Notes under the pieces: generated by a model
The model's database searches: none
The model's input: the letters and a program-made list of their open reading frames with translations, nothing else
What the model was told of the DNA's origin: nothing
Assembly (NCBI RefSeq): GCF_027924605.1
Contig: NZ_AP027042.1
Location: 1,527,524 to 1,591,523 of the forward strand
Length of the DNA: 64,000 nt
Reading direction: 5' to 3'
Source: Dyella sp. GSA-30
GTDB taxonomy: Bacteria > Pseudomonadota > Gammaproteobacteria > Xanthomonadales > Rhodanobacteraceae
Made by a program: the position numbers and the translations under genes
In this document: positions 48,173 to 58,329 of the stretch, one piece after another
Layout: each line of letters opens with the position of its first letter
Position numbering within the stretch: the stretch's first letter is position 1

Positions 48173-50299
48173 CTACTTTACGTGCTCCCAGAGATAGGTG
48201 TACCCCAGCGCGTTCATAAAGGCCGATTGTTTGTTGTCCGCCGCCGCACCATGGCCGCCCTCGACGTTCTCGTAGAAGCTTGCGTCGTAGCCCATCGATT
48301 CGAGCTTGGCGTACATCTTGCGCGCATGCACCGGGCCGACGCGGTCGTCGCGCGTGGAGGCGGTGAACAGCACGGGCGGGTATTTCTGGTCCGGCTTGGC
48401 GTTGTAGTACGGCGAGAAGGTCTTGATCCAGGCCCATTCGTTCGGCTTGTCCGGATCGCCGTACTCGGCCATCCACGAGGCGCCGGCCGACAGATGGGTA
48501 TAGCGCTGCATGTCGAGCAGGGCGACCTGGCTCACCACCGCGCCAAACAACTGCGGATACAGGGTGAGCATATTGCCCATCAGCAGGCCGCCGTTGCTGC
48601 CGCCCATCGTGCCCAGGTGCTGCGGCGAGGTGATCTTGCGGTCGATCAGATCCTGTGCCACCGCGGCAAAGTCTTCATACGCGCGCAGTCGGTTGGCCTT
48701 CAGGGCCGCCTTGTGCCAGCGCGGACCGTATTCGCCGCCGCCGCGGATATTGGCGATGACATAGACGCCGCCCTTTTCCAGCCATGCGCGACCCACACCG
48801 CCGCTGTAAGCGGGCTGCAGCGAGATTTCGAAGCCGCCGTAGCCATAGAGGAGTGTCGGGTTCTTGCCGTTGGCGGCCAGGTTCTTCGGCGCGATCTCGA
48901 AATAAGGCACGCGGGTGCCGTCTTTGGAGGTGGCGAAATGCTGGCTGACCTCGAACTTCGATGCGTCGAAGAAGCTCGGGCTGTTCTTCAGTACCGTCGG
49001 CTCGCCCTGTCCGACCACGCCGTAATACAGCGTCGTCGGCTGCAGGAAGCCGCTGACAGTCAGGAAATAATCATCGCTGGTGTCGTCGTCGATACCGCCT
49101 GCAGCGATCGTCGACAGCTTCGGCGCACCGCCCAGGCTCTCGCGCTTCCACGCTCCTTCTTGTGGCGTCAGCACCTCGATCCGGTTCACCACGTTGTCCA
49201 TCACGTTGAGGATCAGGTGATGGCGCGTCCACGAATAGCCGTCGAGTGCGGTGGTGTCGGTGGGCTCGAACAGCACGGTGATCTCGCGCTTGCCGGCCAT
49301 GTAGTCGTCGAACTTGGCGGCCAGCAGCGAGCCCGATTTATAGGTCTTGCCGCCGACGTTCCAGTCGCTACGCGGTTCGATCAGCAGCCATTCGCGTTCT
49401 GTCGACGTGTTGGCGTCGTTGGGTACGTCGATCTTGGTGAGCTTGCCGTCCTTGCCGCGCAGATAGGTTTCGCTGTCGTAGAAGGCGAGCTGGCGGGTGA
49501 CGAAGTCGCGTTGGAAGCCGGGCGTGTTGTCGCGATACGCGCCGACCGCCATATCCTCGTGCTTGCCTTCGTACACGGTGGTGGCGCTGGACAGCGGGGT
49601 GCCGCGCTTCCATTCCTTGACGATGCGCGGATAACTCGATGTCGTCATCGAGCCGGTGCCGAAGTCGGTACCGACGTAGATGTGGTCGTCGTCGATCCAG
49701 GCCACGTTGCTCTTGGCCTCCGGCAGGACAAAGCCGTCCTTGACGAACTGCTTGGTGGTGAGATCGAACTCACGCACGACGTCGGCATCGGCGCCGCCGC
49801 GCGACAGCGAGACCAGGCAGCGGCGATAGTCCGGCTTCAGACATTGCGCGCCATGCCATACCCAGTTTTCGTTTTCGGCCTTGGACAGCGCGTCCAGGTC
49901 GATCACGGTTTCCCAGGTCGGCTGCGCCTTGCGGTATTCAGCCAGCGACGTGCGACGGAACAGGCCTTTCGGATGTTCCTTGTCGCGCCAGAGGTTGTAG
50001 AAGGCGTCGCCGATCTTGTTGACCATCGGAATGCGCTCGTTCGAATCGAGCACCTCCAGCAGGCGCGCATCGAGCTGCTTGAACTCGGGTGTCTGCGCAT
50101 ACGTGTCGACGGTCTTGGCGTTTTGCTGATGGACCCAGTCCAACTGCTTGGCGCCGTCGATATCTTCCAGCCACAGGTTCGCATCCGGCGATGCGGCGTT
50201 GGCCGACGCGGGGTGTGCGGCGGGTTGGGGTGGTGTGCTTGCTTGACTCATGCCTGCAACGATCGTGGTGACCAAAAACGCGATGGCGCGCTTATTCAC
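48173..50299 (-). CDS. Prolyl oligopeptidase, S9A family, exported
   Basis: Cleaves proline-containing peptides after Pro. 708 aa: signal peptide MNKRAIAFLVTTIVAGMSQA, seven-bladed propeller (middle), and C-terminal alpha/beta-hydrolase domain with GTMGGSNGGLLMGN (Ser near 568), FTASTRDDRVGP (Asp near 650) and VEGGHGAA (His near 683), the full triad. Periplasmic location inferred from the signal peptide. A hairpin AAGCCCTGAT/ATCAGGCTT lies upstream at about 50379-50400. Confidence 0.95.
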   Translation of the reverse strand: MNKRAIAFLVTTIVAGMSQASTPPQPAAHPASANAASPDANLWLEDIDGAKQLDWVHQQNAKTVDTYAQTPEFKQLDARLLEVLDSNERIPMVNKIGDAFYNLWRDKEHPKGLFRRTSLAEYRKAQPTWETVIDLDALSKAENENWVWHGAQCLKPDYRRCLVSLSRGGADADVVREFDLTTKQFVKDGFVLPEAKSNVAWIDDDHIYVGTDFGTGSMTTSSYPRIVKEWKRGTPLSSATTVYEGKHEDMAVGAYRDNTPGFQRDFVTRQLAFYDSETYLRGKDGKLTKIDVPNDANTSTEREWLLIEPRSDWNVGGKTYKSGSLLAAKFDDYMAGKREITVLFEPTDTTALDGYSWTRHHLILNVMDNVVNRIEVLTPQEGAWKRESLGGAPKLSTIAAGGIDDDTSDDYFLTVSGFLQPTTLYYGVVGQGEPTVLKNSPSFFDASKFEVSQHFATSKDGTRVPYFEIAPKNLAANGKNPTLLYGYGGFEISLQPAYSGGVGRAWLEKGGVYVIANIRGGGEYGPRWHKAALKANRLRAYEDFAAVAQDLIDRKITSPQHLGTMGGSNGGLLMGNMLTLYPQLFGAVVSQVALLDMQRYTHLSAGASWMAEYGDPDKPNEWAWIKTFSPYYNAKPDQKYPPVLFTASTRDDRVGPVHARKMYAKLESMGYDASFYENVEGGHGAAADNKQSAFMNALGYTYLWEHVK

Positions 50300-50453
50300 G
50301 GCTGTCCTCCATGGTGCGAAAACCCAAGCGTGCCAACCGGCCCGCCCGCTCTTGTCTGAATCAGTCTTGTCTGGATCAAGCCCTGATTGGATCAGGCTTC
50401 GAGCGGGTCGTCATATGTATAAAGGCACTCCCGCCCCGATCAAGCCCAATCTT

Positions 50454-51716
50454 TCAGTGGGGGCCGCGCTCAAGAGGCCTTGGGTGTGCCGGCGCCGGCT
50501 GCGCGGCAGGGCCGGCGAACAGGCGGATCAGCGGGCTGGTCATGAACGTCGTCACCAGGGCCATGATCAGCAGCATCGTGAAAAGCGGGGGCGCGATCAC
50601 GCCGGCGTCCAGGCCCACTTTCATGACGATCAGCTCCATCAGGCCGCGGGCATTCATCAGCGAACCGGTGGCAAAACTGTCGCGCCACCCGAACCCTGCC
50701 AGCCGCGCGCCGGCAGCCCCGCCCAGCATCTTGCCCGCAATGCCGGCGAGCAGAATGATCGCCAGCGCACCCAGACCGGCCCCGACGAAGGCATCGCCGG
50801 TGGTGTTCAAGCCGGCAAGCGCGAAAAAGATCGGCATCAGTGCCGCGACGGACACGTATTCCAGACGTTGCACCATCGCCTTGAGCAGCCGGTCGTCGCG
50901 GGGCAGGCAGGCACCGAACAGGAAGGCGCCGAAGACTTCATGCAGGCCGAGCCACTGGGTCACCGCCGCGCAGCTGAAAACCCCGATCAGGATCGCCGCC
51001 AGCACGGTCACCGAAACCTGGCCTTCCGGCGCCCGCGTACGCAGCAGCCACGCGTAGAGCGGGCGCAGCATCAGGAAAACGACGGCGCTGAACACGATCA
51101 GGCCAAGTACGGTCTTGAAGAACCCTGTGTATCCCGTATGCGTGCCAAGCATGGCGACCACCAGGGCCAGCATGATCCACGCGAACACATCGGCCATCGC
51201 CGCGCTGCTCAGCGCGAGTTGCCCGAGCGGTGTCTGGGTCAGTCCACGGTCCTTGAGGATGCGCGCCAACACCGGAAAGGCGGTGATCGACATGGCTACG
51301 GCCATGAACAGCGCGAATGGCCAGAACGCGACACCTTGCGGTGCCAGCGAATACAGCAGCGGCGAGATGCCGATGCCCAACGCAAAAGGCAGCAACAGGC
51401 TCAGCGCACCCACCATGCCCGCCGAACGAATCTGCTGGCCGATGCCGTTCGGTGCACGCAGCTCCGCGCCGACGATAAACATGAAAAGCACCAGGCCGAG
51501 CGTCGATAGCGATGTCAGCCCAGGCAACGCGGCAGGGGCGAATAGATAGGCATGGATGTCCGGGAACCATGCGCCGAAAACGATCGGCCCAAGCAGAAAG
51601 CCCGCCGTCATCTCGCCGATGATCGGAGGCTGACCCACATAGCGCAGCAGCAGGCCGCAAAGACGTGCGACGCCGATGATGACGATGAGCTGCAGAAACA
51701 ACGGACTGTGCGGCAT
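50454..51716 (-). CDS. CPA2-family cation:proton antiporter
   Basis: 420 aa with about 12 hydrophobic helices; QPPIIGEMTAGFLLGPIVFG, TLGLVLFMFIVGAEL, ALSSAAMADVFAWIMLAL and TGSLMNARGLMELIVMKVGLD, the hallmarks of KefB/GerN/NapA-type antiporters; the AD of SSAAMAD is in the ion-binding position. There is no C-terminal RCK/TrkA domain, so it is a bare exchanger. GGAGG four bases before 51716 decides the start over 51773. Transports Na+ or K+ in exchange for protons. Confidence 0.9.
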   Translation of the reverse strand: MPHSPLFLQLIVIIGVARLCGLLLRYVGQPPIIGEMTAGFLLGPIVFGAWFPDIHAYLFAPAALPGLTSLSTLGLVLFMFIVGAELRAPNGIGQQIRSAGMVGALSLLLPFALGIGISPLLYSLAPQGVAFWPFALFMAVAMSITAFPVLARILKDRGLTQTPLGQLALSSAAMADVFAWIMLALVVAMLGTHTGYTGFFKTVLGLIVFSAVVFLMLRPLYAWLLRTRAPEGQVSVTVLAAILIGVFSCAAVTQWLGLHEVFGAFLFGACLPRDDRLLKAMVQRLEYVSVAALMPIFFALAGLNTTGDAFVGAGLGALAIILLAGIAGKMLGGAAGARLAGFGWRDSFATGSLMNARGLMELIVMKVGLDAGVIAPPLFTMLLIMALVTTFMTSPLIRLFAGPAAQPAPAHPRPLERGPH

Positions 51717-51870
51717 GCGGCCTCCCTGACCGACTTGCGACGATGGCCATCCGGCGGCCAAGTGACGGAGCATGCCATGGACAGGTGCGGTTTTGACGCT
51801 GAGAGGTTTATCCGGCGGCTGTCATTTGGAGGGGGCGACCTCAGGGAAACTCTAAAAAACCTTTCCTATT

Positions 51871-51977
51871 CGTCATCCCGGCGAAGGCCGGGATCCATTC
51901 CTCGACCTCCACTTGTCAGACAACGTGTGGCAAGCATCTGCGCTGAGGAATAGATCCCGGCCTTCGCCGGGATGACG
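51871..51977 (-). repeat. REPIN, copy 2 (between antiporter and DUF389 genes)
   Basis: Perfect 25-base inverted arms (51871-51895, 51953-51977), each a REP palindrome with GAAG/CTTC loops. The centre is the reverse complement of that at 30144-30251, sharing CCTCAGCGCA, GCTTGC, ACGTTGTCTGAC and TCGAGGAAT. The rest of the 340-bp gap (51717-52058) shows only an AGCTGAAGCCGCTCCTACA repeat at 52013. Confidence 0.9.
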
Positions 51978-52058
51978 AATAGGGGAGCCCAAGGCAATTC
52001 GAGCTCCCTTTCAGCTGAAGCCGCTCCTACAAACGCAGGAGGCTTTTCGAGATTTGGA

Positions 52059-53618
52059 TCAATCCGCCCCAGGATCCACCACATAAACAAAAACACTCCG
52101 AAACGGATCGACACCTTCCTCGGCTTCGCGACGCTGCTGGTCGGGCAAGGGATAACTCGCGCCAGTGACGACATGCAGACCGGCGGCTTCGAGCGATTGA
52201 CGAACTTGCGCCGCACGCTGTTCGGCCAGATCGGCCGGGCCGTGCCCATCGGTGCTTGCGCGTCCTTCCACGGCGACATCATGTACACCCCAGCGCTGCA
52301 AGGCCCAGATGGTATTTTCCAGGGCGGCCTGTTGCGCCGGTCCGATCTGAGCAGAGCCACGCTCGAACAGCACAGGCGGTAAGGGGCGCGGCGGCGGCAC
52401 GATCTGGATCGTCCAGCCCGGCAATTGCGTTCCGAGCTGATCTTCCATCTGCCGCAATGTCGCGTTGGACGCCGCCGATGTGGGCGCCAGCATCAGCGTG
52501 AGCGTCTTTGTCTGCGCGTTGCTGCCCGAACTCAACAGTGGCAGCGGGAAGTGCTTGATGACGACGCTGGTTTCGTCATCCAGTGTGGCGACGGTTGCAG
52601 GTATCGATGCACCTGGAATGTTGGCGCTCAAGGCGGAACGTCCCAGTTCGGTCTGCGTCGGATCGGAAGTGATCATCGGATTCAAACGCAAGGTCAGCCC
52701 GCTGGGCAGTGCCGACTTGAGCGCTTGATGCAGTGCCGTGTCTTCGTCCATCCCGTAATGCTGTGCCGCGAACGTCACATCGAGCACCTTGCGGCTGTCG
52801 TCGAGCTGCATGTCCAGCACACGCACCGATTGATTCGACAGGGTGCTGGTCAAGGTGCTGCGCACGGTACCGAGCAAACGCGTCTGTTGTGCGATATCGC
52901 CCAGAGCATGTGCCAGCGGCCAGCCCAAAGGCAGCAGCACCGCAAAGCCCACCACGATCTGCCAGGCCACCGCGTGCCGTGTGGCGCGACCGCTGAAGCC
53001 GTACCAGGTGCACATGAGGGTGGTACTCAAGGCGATCGTTGCCAGGTTGGTGGTAAACAGCAGCAACGCGCCTTTGGAAATCCCCCACTGGGCCACTGCG
53101 ATACCGAAGCCCACCGTTGCCATCGGTGGCATCAGTGCGGTCGCGATCGCCACGCCCACGATCGTGCCGCCGCGGTTGCGGATCATCGCGTAACCGCCAG
53201 CGAGGCCCGACAGCGTGGCGGCGATCATATCGAACAGATTCGGCGTGGTGCGCGCCAGAATTTCCGGCGTGGGCGTGCGTAGCGGCGACAGCCAAACGAT
53301 CAGGATGGCGACGCCGAGCGCCAGGCTCATGCCCGCCAGCAAGGTGCCGAGTGAGCGGAATACCCGGTTGAGATCGAGCGTGGCGATGCCCAGGCCAAGC
53401 CGCACGATCGGGCCCATCAACGGGGACACCAGCATCGCGCCAATGATTACCGACACCGAATTGCACAGCAGGCCGATGGTGGCGATGCCCGAGGCCATCG
53501 TGCACATGAACAGATAACTGCCGCGCAGCTCACCTTCGCTGTCGATCGACTCGGAGACTTCCGCGCGGTCGGACATGGCCACCTGCAACTGCAACCATTC
53601 ACGAATCGTCTTGAACAT
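52059..53618 (-). CDS. DUF389 membrane protein fused to an OmpA-like domain
   Basis: 519 aa. Residues 30-240 are the DUF389 (TIGR00341) membrane domain: GELRGSYLFMCTMASGIATIG, VIIGAMLVSPLMGPIVRLGL, GVAIATALMPPMATVGFGIA. Residues 250-400 are a linker domain without clear identity. Residues about 415-505 resemble an OmpA C-terminal domain: VLFERGSAQIGPAQQAALEN, VEGRASTDGHGPADLAEQRA, QVRQSLEAAGL, matching the peptidoglycan-binding Asp and Arg positions. The combination is unusual. No operon partner; upstream gap to 53770 has no gene. Confidence 0.85.
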   Translation of the reverse strand: MFKTIREWLQLQVAMSDRAEVSESIDSEGELRGSYLFMCTMASGIATIGLLCNSVSVIIGAMLVSPLMGPIVRLGLGIATLDLNRVFRSLGTLLAGMSLALGVAILIVWLSPLRTPTPEILARTTPNLFDMIAATLSGLAGGYAMIRNRGGTIVGVAIATALMPPMATVGFGIAVAQWGISKGALLLFTTNLATIALSTTLMCTWYGFSGRATRHAVAWQIVVGFAVLLPLGWPLAHALGDIAQQTRLLGTVRSTLTSTLSNQSVRVLDMQLDDSRKVLDVTFAAQHYGMDEDTALHQALKSALPSGLTLRLNPMITSDPTQTELGRSALSANIPGASIPATVATLDDETSVVIKHFPLPLLSSGSNAQTKTLTLMLAPTSAASNATLRQMEDQLGTQLPGWTIQIVPPPRPLPPVLFERGSAQIGPAQQAALENTIWALQRWGVHDVAVEGRASTDGHGPADLAEQRAAQVRQSLEAAGLHVVTGASYPLPDQQRREAEEGVDPFRSVFVYVVDPGAD

Positions 53619-53770
53619 GAGAAACGCCTCAACAATGCATAAGAAACCTGAAAGCCAGGCATGACGTGCATTGCCGGCATCCTTGCCTCCGCGCAGCGAC
53701 GCTGCGGGGTCGTTCGCGCCGGAATCTCCTTTGGCGCGGCCGCATTATGTCCCAAGCGCGTAAAAGAAAA

Positions 53771-53794
53771 AGCCCCGGCGAACCGGGGCTTCTC
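53771..53794 (-). terminator. Terminator of hppA
   Basis: AGCCCCGG-TTCG-CCGGGGCT followed by TTTTTCTTTT on the minus strand, about 25 bases after the hppA stop. Confidence 0.88.
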
Positions 53795-53815
53795 AGGTCA
53801 CGTTTCCGTAGTGGC

Positions 53816-55864
53816 TCAGAGCAGCGGAATCAGCAGCAGCGCCACGATATTGATGATCTTGATCAGCGGATTGACCGCCGGACCAGCGGTGTCCTTGTAC
53901 GGATCGCCCACGGTGTCACCCGTGACGGCGGCCTTGTGCGCATCCGAACCCTTGCCGCCGTGATGACCGTCTTCGATGTATTTTTTGGCGTTATCCCAGG
54001 CGCCGCCGCCGGTAGTCATCGAAATGGCTACGAACAGGCCGGTGACGATCGTGCCGATCAGCACGCCGCCCAGCGCCTGCGCGCCGGCTTCGGCACCGCC
54101 GAGCCATTTGAAGCCGAATACCACCACCACCGGAACCAGCACGGGCAGCAGCGAAGGCACCAGCATTTCCTTGATCGCCGAGCGGGTAAGCATGTCGACC
54201 GCACGCGAGTAGTCGGGCTTGGTCGTGCCTTCCATGATGCCGCTGATCTCGCGGAACTGGCGGCGTACTTCTTCCACCACCGAGCCTGCCGCGCGACCCA
54301 CCGCTTCCATCGCCATGGCGCCGAACAGATACGGAATCAGGCCGCCGATCAGCAGGCCGATGATCACGTAGTGATTGGACAGGTCGAAGCGGACCTCAGG
54401 GAGATTCAGGTGCTGGGTCAGGTTATGCGTGTAGTCGGCAAACAACACCAGCGCAGCCAGGCCGGCCGAACCGATCGCATAACCCTTGGTGACCGCCTTG
54501 GTGGTGTTACCGACCGCATCGAGCGGGTCGGTGACGCCACGAACTTCCGGCGGCAGTTCGGCCATCTCGGCAATGCCGCCGGCGTTGTCGGTGATCGGGC
54601 CGTAAGCGTCCAGCGCCACCACCATGCCGGTCATGCTGAGCATGGCCGTGGCTGCGATGGCGATGCCGTAAAGCCCGCACAGCGCAAACGAACCCCAGAT
54701 CGCGGCGCACACGGCCAGTACCGGCAGCGCGGTCGACTTCATCGACACGCCCAGGCCGGCAATGATGTTGGTCGCGTGGCCGGTCGTGGATGATTTCGCC
54801 ACGTGCTGCACCGGACCGTATTCGGTAGCGGTGTAGTACTCGGTAATCACCACCATCGCGCCGGTCAACGCAAGTCCGATCAGTGCGCAACCGTAGAGAT
54901 GGCCGACACCGTAGGAAGAGGCACCCATCAACTGGCTGGTGATCGGCCAGAACGCGATGGCGGCGAGGATCGCCGAGACCGCGACGCCGGCATACAGCGC
55001 GTTCATGATCTTCGGGCCGCGCGCCTTGACGAAGAAAGTGCCGATCACCGAAGCGATGATCGAGGCGCCGCCCAGCAGCAGCGGATACATCACGCCCCAT
55101 TCGCCGGTCTGCTCGGCCAGCACGCCGCCCAGCAGCATGGTGGCAATCAGCGTGACCGCATAGGTTTCGAACAGGTCGGCGGCCATGCCGGCGCAGTCGC
55201 CGACGTTGTCGCCCACGTTATCGGCGATCACCGCCGGGTTGCGCGGATCGTCTTCCGGGATGCCGGCTTCGACCTTGCCGACCAGGTCCGCGCCGACGTC
55301 CGCACCTTTGGTGAAGATGCCGCCGCCAAGACGCGCAAAGATCGAGATTAGCGAGGCGCCGAAGGCCAAGCCAACCAGTGCATGCAACGCACGCATGCCT
55401 TCATAGCCCATATGACGCAGGATGCCGTAGTAACCGGCGACGCCAAGCAAGCCCAGGCCGACCACGAGCATGCCGGTAATCGCACCGCCTCGAAAGGCCA
55501 CCTTCAGCGCGGCAGCCAGACCGGAGCGGGCAGCTTCAGCGGTACGCACGTTGGCGCGCACTGAAACATTCATACCGATATAACCGGTGGCGCCGGAAAG
55601 AATCGCGCCGACCGCAAAACCGATCGCCGTGCCCCAGTCCAGCGCAAAACCGATCACCAGGAACAACACCACACCGACGCCGCCGATCGTGGCGTACTGG
55701 CGATTGAGGTAAGCGCGGGCTCCTTCCTGGATCGCTGCCGCGATCTCCTGCATGCGCTCGTTACCTGGCGATTGGGCCAGAATCCAGCGCACCGAGAGCG
55801 CGCCATACAGAATCGCTACTACCGCACACGCCAGCACGATCCACAAGCCATACTGCTGCAGCAT
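53816..55864 (-). CDS. hppA: Membrane-bound proton-translocating pyrophosphatase, K+-independent type
   Basis: Uses PPi hydrolysis to pump protons across the inner membrane. 682 aa, about 16 helices. [20 protein letters not shown] carries the substrate-binding Asp/Lys/Glu; [19 protein letters not shown] and [20 protein letters not shown] follow. The Lys in GNTTK and the Thr/Ala changes beside it mark the K+-independent class. Start at 55864 ([11 protein letters not shown]) is 93 bp inside the open frame. Downstream of a glycosidase-like gene by 113 bp, same strand. Confidence 0.95.
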   Translation of the reverse strand: MLQQYGLWIVLACAVVAILYGALSVRWILAQSPGNERMQEIAAAIQEGARAYLNRQYATIGGVGVVLFLVIGFALDWGTAIGFAVGAILSGATGYIGMNVSVRANVRTAEAARSGLAAALKVAFRGGAITGMLVVGLGLLGVAGYYGILRHMGYEGMRALHALVGLAFGASLISIFARLGGGIFTKGADVGADLVGKVEAGIPEDDPRNPAVIADNVGDNVGDCAGMAADLFETYAVTLIATMLLGGVLAEQTGEWGVMYPLLLGGASIIASVIGTFFVKARGPKIMNALYAGVAVSAILAAIAFWPITSQLMGASSYGVGHLYGCALIGLALTGAMVVITEYYTATEYGPVQHVAKSSTTGHATNIIAGLGVSMKSTALPVLAVCAAIWGSFALCGLYGIAIAATAMLSMTGMVVALDAYGPITDNAGGIAEMAELPPEVRGVTDPLDAVGNTTKAVTKGYAIGSAGLAALVLFADYTHNLTQHLNLPEVRFDLSNHYVIIGLLIGGLIPYLFGAMAMEAVGRAAGSVVEEVRRQFREISGIMEGTTKPDYSRAVDMLTRSAIKEMLVPSLLPVLVPVVVVFGFKWLGGAEAGAQALGGVLIGTIVTGLFVAISMTTGGGAWDNAKKYIEDGHHGGKGSDAHKAAVTGDTVGDPYKDTAGPAVNPLIKIINIVALLLIPLL

Positions 55865-55977
55865 CGGAGCCTCCCACTCGTGTTGTGAACCGCCCCGGCT
55901 GGGGCGGTTACACGGAGTATAGGCAGACGTTAGCTCGCAAAGTGTTGTGCGCCGCAACGCGCGGCACTATCGGGCGA

Positions 55978-58215
55978 TCAATTGACCGGATCGTTCGCGC
56001 GGTAATCGGACACGCCACCCTGGTTGTCGGTGGCGACAACGGTGTACGGCGAGATACGCATGTTGCCGACCTTGCGTTCGGTTGCGGAGAAATTCGCGCG
56101 CAGGAAGCTGCCGTCGGCAAAACGGGTTTCCTGCAGCAGGCGGTCGTCGGAAAGCCAGCGAAACTTGGTCAGGGCCTGGGTAGCGAGGCGTTGATGCAAT
56201 GGACGGAAAAACGTATCCATGCGCCGGATCAGCGGCAATCGCTGTTTCAGCGTACCGGCGCTCAGGTGGTACAGCGGCGGGACGTTGTAGAGCAACTGGG
56301 CCAGTTCGTTCTCGCGCCTTACGTTACCCAGCTTGAGATTGTCGGTATGCCAGTGGTGCGTGGTGATGATCGAATCGTGAAATACAGCCTGGTAAAGGGG
56401 CAAGCGGGTCTGCGGCGCGAAGTGAATGTGTTGATAGAGCGGTTTGGTGGGCACTGTCTTGAAGAAGACAGTCGGTTGTTCGGGCGGATAATAAGAGCCC
56501 ATGAAATAACGCGAGTTCGGGTTTTTCTTCTGGCTTTGCCCGACATCCGGATCGCTCCAGCCGATCACAGGCGTTTGCATGCCGTGAGCGAACGCCAGGC
56601 CGCCCGCGGTGGTGGCATTGCCTCCCTCGGAGCCGACGGGCAAGTGCATCTGCCGGGCAATCCAGGCCATCGCATCGACATTGTCGCGCGCGTGTTGCGC
56701 GAGGCTCAGCGTGGCGCCGGGGCGATAGCTCTCGAACACCATGCCGGTTGCATAGGCATCGAGGAACCAGCTGTTGAAGCCGGCACGCTCCTTGATGGCC
56801 ACTACTCGTCGTTTGAGTTCGGGTGTGATGCAGCGAGTGTCGGTGTAGCGCCCTTGGCCGAGAAATCCAGACCTTGCGCTGCCATCCTCGCGGATGATTC
56901 CACATCGTATATAGGCATCGTTACTCAAGTGCGCTGTCGCCCAATCAGGATTGCTGTCGGACTTGAGCGCGGTTTCGTAAGAGTCGTACGGCGCCACCAG
57001 ATAGCCTGCATCGACGCTGGCCCGGACCGCCTCAGGGTGCCACAAGCCCGGTTCCCAGCCCTCACCCAGGCCAATCCATAGCCGGGACAGCCCGGCGGCA
57101 TGCAGCTGCTTCATCGTCGCTATCGAAAGCCCGTCTCCCCATTGTGCCGGGTCGTCCGTCAAGACATGCCCAAAAGCTGCCGCTACCTCGTCACGCAATG
57201 GGCCATAGCGCGTGGCCAGCTGCGTCGCATCGGGCCGTCCGGTCTGCCAGGCCGAGCGCGCCTGTGCCAGCAGGGCGTCGTTCAATGCCCGTACAAGCAC
57301 GTTCTTGCGATAGCCGTCGAGCGGGCCGGTGAGCGTCGAGCGCGCTTCTTTGTCGAAGTGTTTCAGCAGCACGTTGGCAAGCTTGTCCTGGCCCGACAGC
57401 GTATGCCGCAGCGCCTCCCAATCGGCCACATCCTTGACGGCAAGCAGGCCGCCGCTCCACAGATAGATATGGCTGGCGCCCAGAAGTTTCTTTGTATCCG
57501 GGGTGGCGGCGATCTTCGCGGCCATCGATTCGAACCTGCCCTGGTCCTGCAGCCATTGCCGATAGCGTTGCGCGCCGTCCAGCAAGCTGTCGCCAAGATG
57601 CAGCATGAAGACCAGCGGACGCCCGGAATCGAGCCGGCTGAAGCGATGGCTGGCATCGAGTCCGAGTGCGCCATGTTCGTCCTGCCACTGCATGCGATTG
57701 CCGAAGGGTTCGAGCAACAGCCAGTGCAGCGAAAATGCTCGGTAGTCCATGCCCCATAAGGGCAGGCTAAGCGCTTCGCTGCTGTCGAAGTCGCTCATTT
57801 GTTCAAGTAGAAAGACTCGCCACAACGGATCATTTGCGGGCACGTAATGACCCTCGGCAAGCGGCAGTATCAGGCCGCGACCAAATGCGTCCCCCGGTTG
57901 CCGGAGGAATGTCAGCTCACCTGCTGCGCGCGCCTTGATCGTGAAAGTGAGATCGCGACCCGAGAGGGCGACCGAGAACCGATAGGTTCCCTTATCCCAT
58001 TGCCATTGGGCGTGCGCGTCATCGGAGGCGAGTGCGTTGACATCGTGCTTTTCGACGCCTTGCGACACGCGCATGCTGCGCTGATTTGCGGGCGCGACGT
58101 CGATAGCCAGCGTGGTCGGCTCGATCTGTATCTTCCATTGTGCGTTTTGCAGCGTAACCGGTATGGCATTGGCCAGCATCGGTAGCAGCGCGATAAGAAA
58201 CGCACACTTGCGCAT
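55978..58215 (-). CDS. Exported glycoside-hydrolase-like protein (GH101/GH129-like architecture)
   Basis: 745 aa, signal peptide MRKCAFLIALLPMLANA, then an N-terminal beta domain (to about 230) and a TIM-barrel region with FNSWFLDAYATGMVFE, PVGSEGGNATTAG (candidate nucleophile Asp and acid Glu) and HFAPQTRLPLYQAVFHDSI, a pattern seen in endo-alpha-N-acetylgalactosaminidase-like families. Closing domain is beta-rich. Start at 58215 with AAGGA nine bases upstream. Substrate and exact family are uncertain. Confidence 0.7.
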   Translation of the reverse strand: MRKCAFLIALLPMLANAIPVTLQNAQWKIQIEPTTLAIDVAPANQRSMRVSQGVEKHDVNALASDDAHAQWQWDKGTYRFSVALSGRDLTFTIKARAAGELTFLRQPGDAFGRGLILPLAEGHYVPANDPLWRVFLLEQMSDFDSSEALSLPLWGMDYRAFSLHWLLLEPFGNRMQWQDEHGALGLDASHRFSRLDSGRPLVFMLHLGDSLLDGAQRYRQWLQDQGRFESMAAKIAATPDTKKLLGASHIYLWSGGLLAVKDVADWEALRHTLSGQDKLANVLLKHFDKEARSTLTGPLDGYRKNVLVRALNDALLAQARSAWQTGRPDATQLATRYGPLRDEVAAAFGHVLTDDPAQWGDGLSIATMKQLHAAGLSRLWIGLGEGWEPGLWHPEAVRASVDAGYLVAPYDSYETALKSDSNPDWATAHLSNDAYIRCGIIREDGSARSGFLGQGRYTDTRCITPELKRRVVAIKERAGFNSWFLDAYATGMVFESYRPGATLSLAQHARDNVDAMAWIARQMHLPVGSEGGNATTAGGLAFAHGMQTPVIGWSDPDVGQSQKKNPNSRYFMGSYYPPEQPTVFFKTVPTKPLYQHIHFAPQTRLPLYQAVFHDSIITTHHWHTDNLKLGNVRRENELAQLLYNVPPLYHLSAGTLKQRLPLIRRMDTFFRPLHQRLATQALTKFRWLSDDRLLQETRFADGSFLRANFSATERKVGNMRISPYTVVATDNQGGVSDYRANDPVN

Positions 58216-58279
58216 GGTTCGCTTCCTTGAACTTGAAACTTCCGTGATGAAGCTTGTGTACACCAGACCGAGCCGAAAG

Positions 58280-58304
58280 AAAACGGCGCGATCCGCGCCG
58301 TTTT
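58280..58304 (-). terminator. Terminator of the RcnB-like gene
   Basis: AAAACGGCGCG-ATC-CGCGCCGTTTT, 26 bases from the RcnB-like stop (58330). Serves the minus-strand gene; on the plus strand it would also work. Confidence 0.9.
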
Positions 58305-58329
58305 CCTGTGACATGAAACCTGTCCGCGT

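Noticed and set aside
48143..50359. 738-residue plus-strand frame opposite prolyl oligopeptidase
   Set aside because: Low-complexity composition and no ribosome site; the minus-strand peptidase has a signal peptide and complete catalytic triad.
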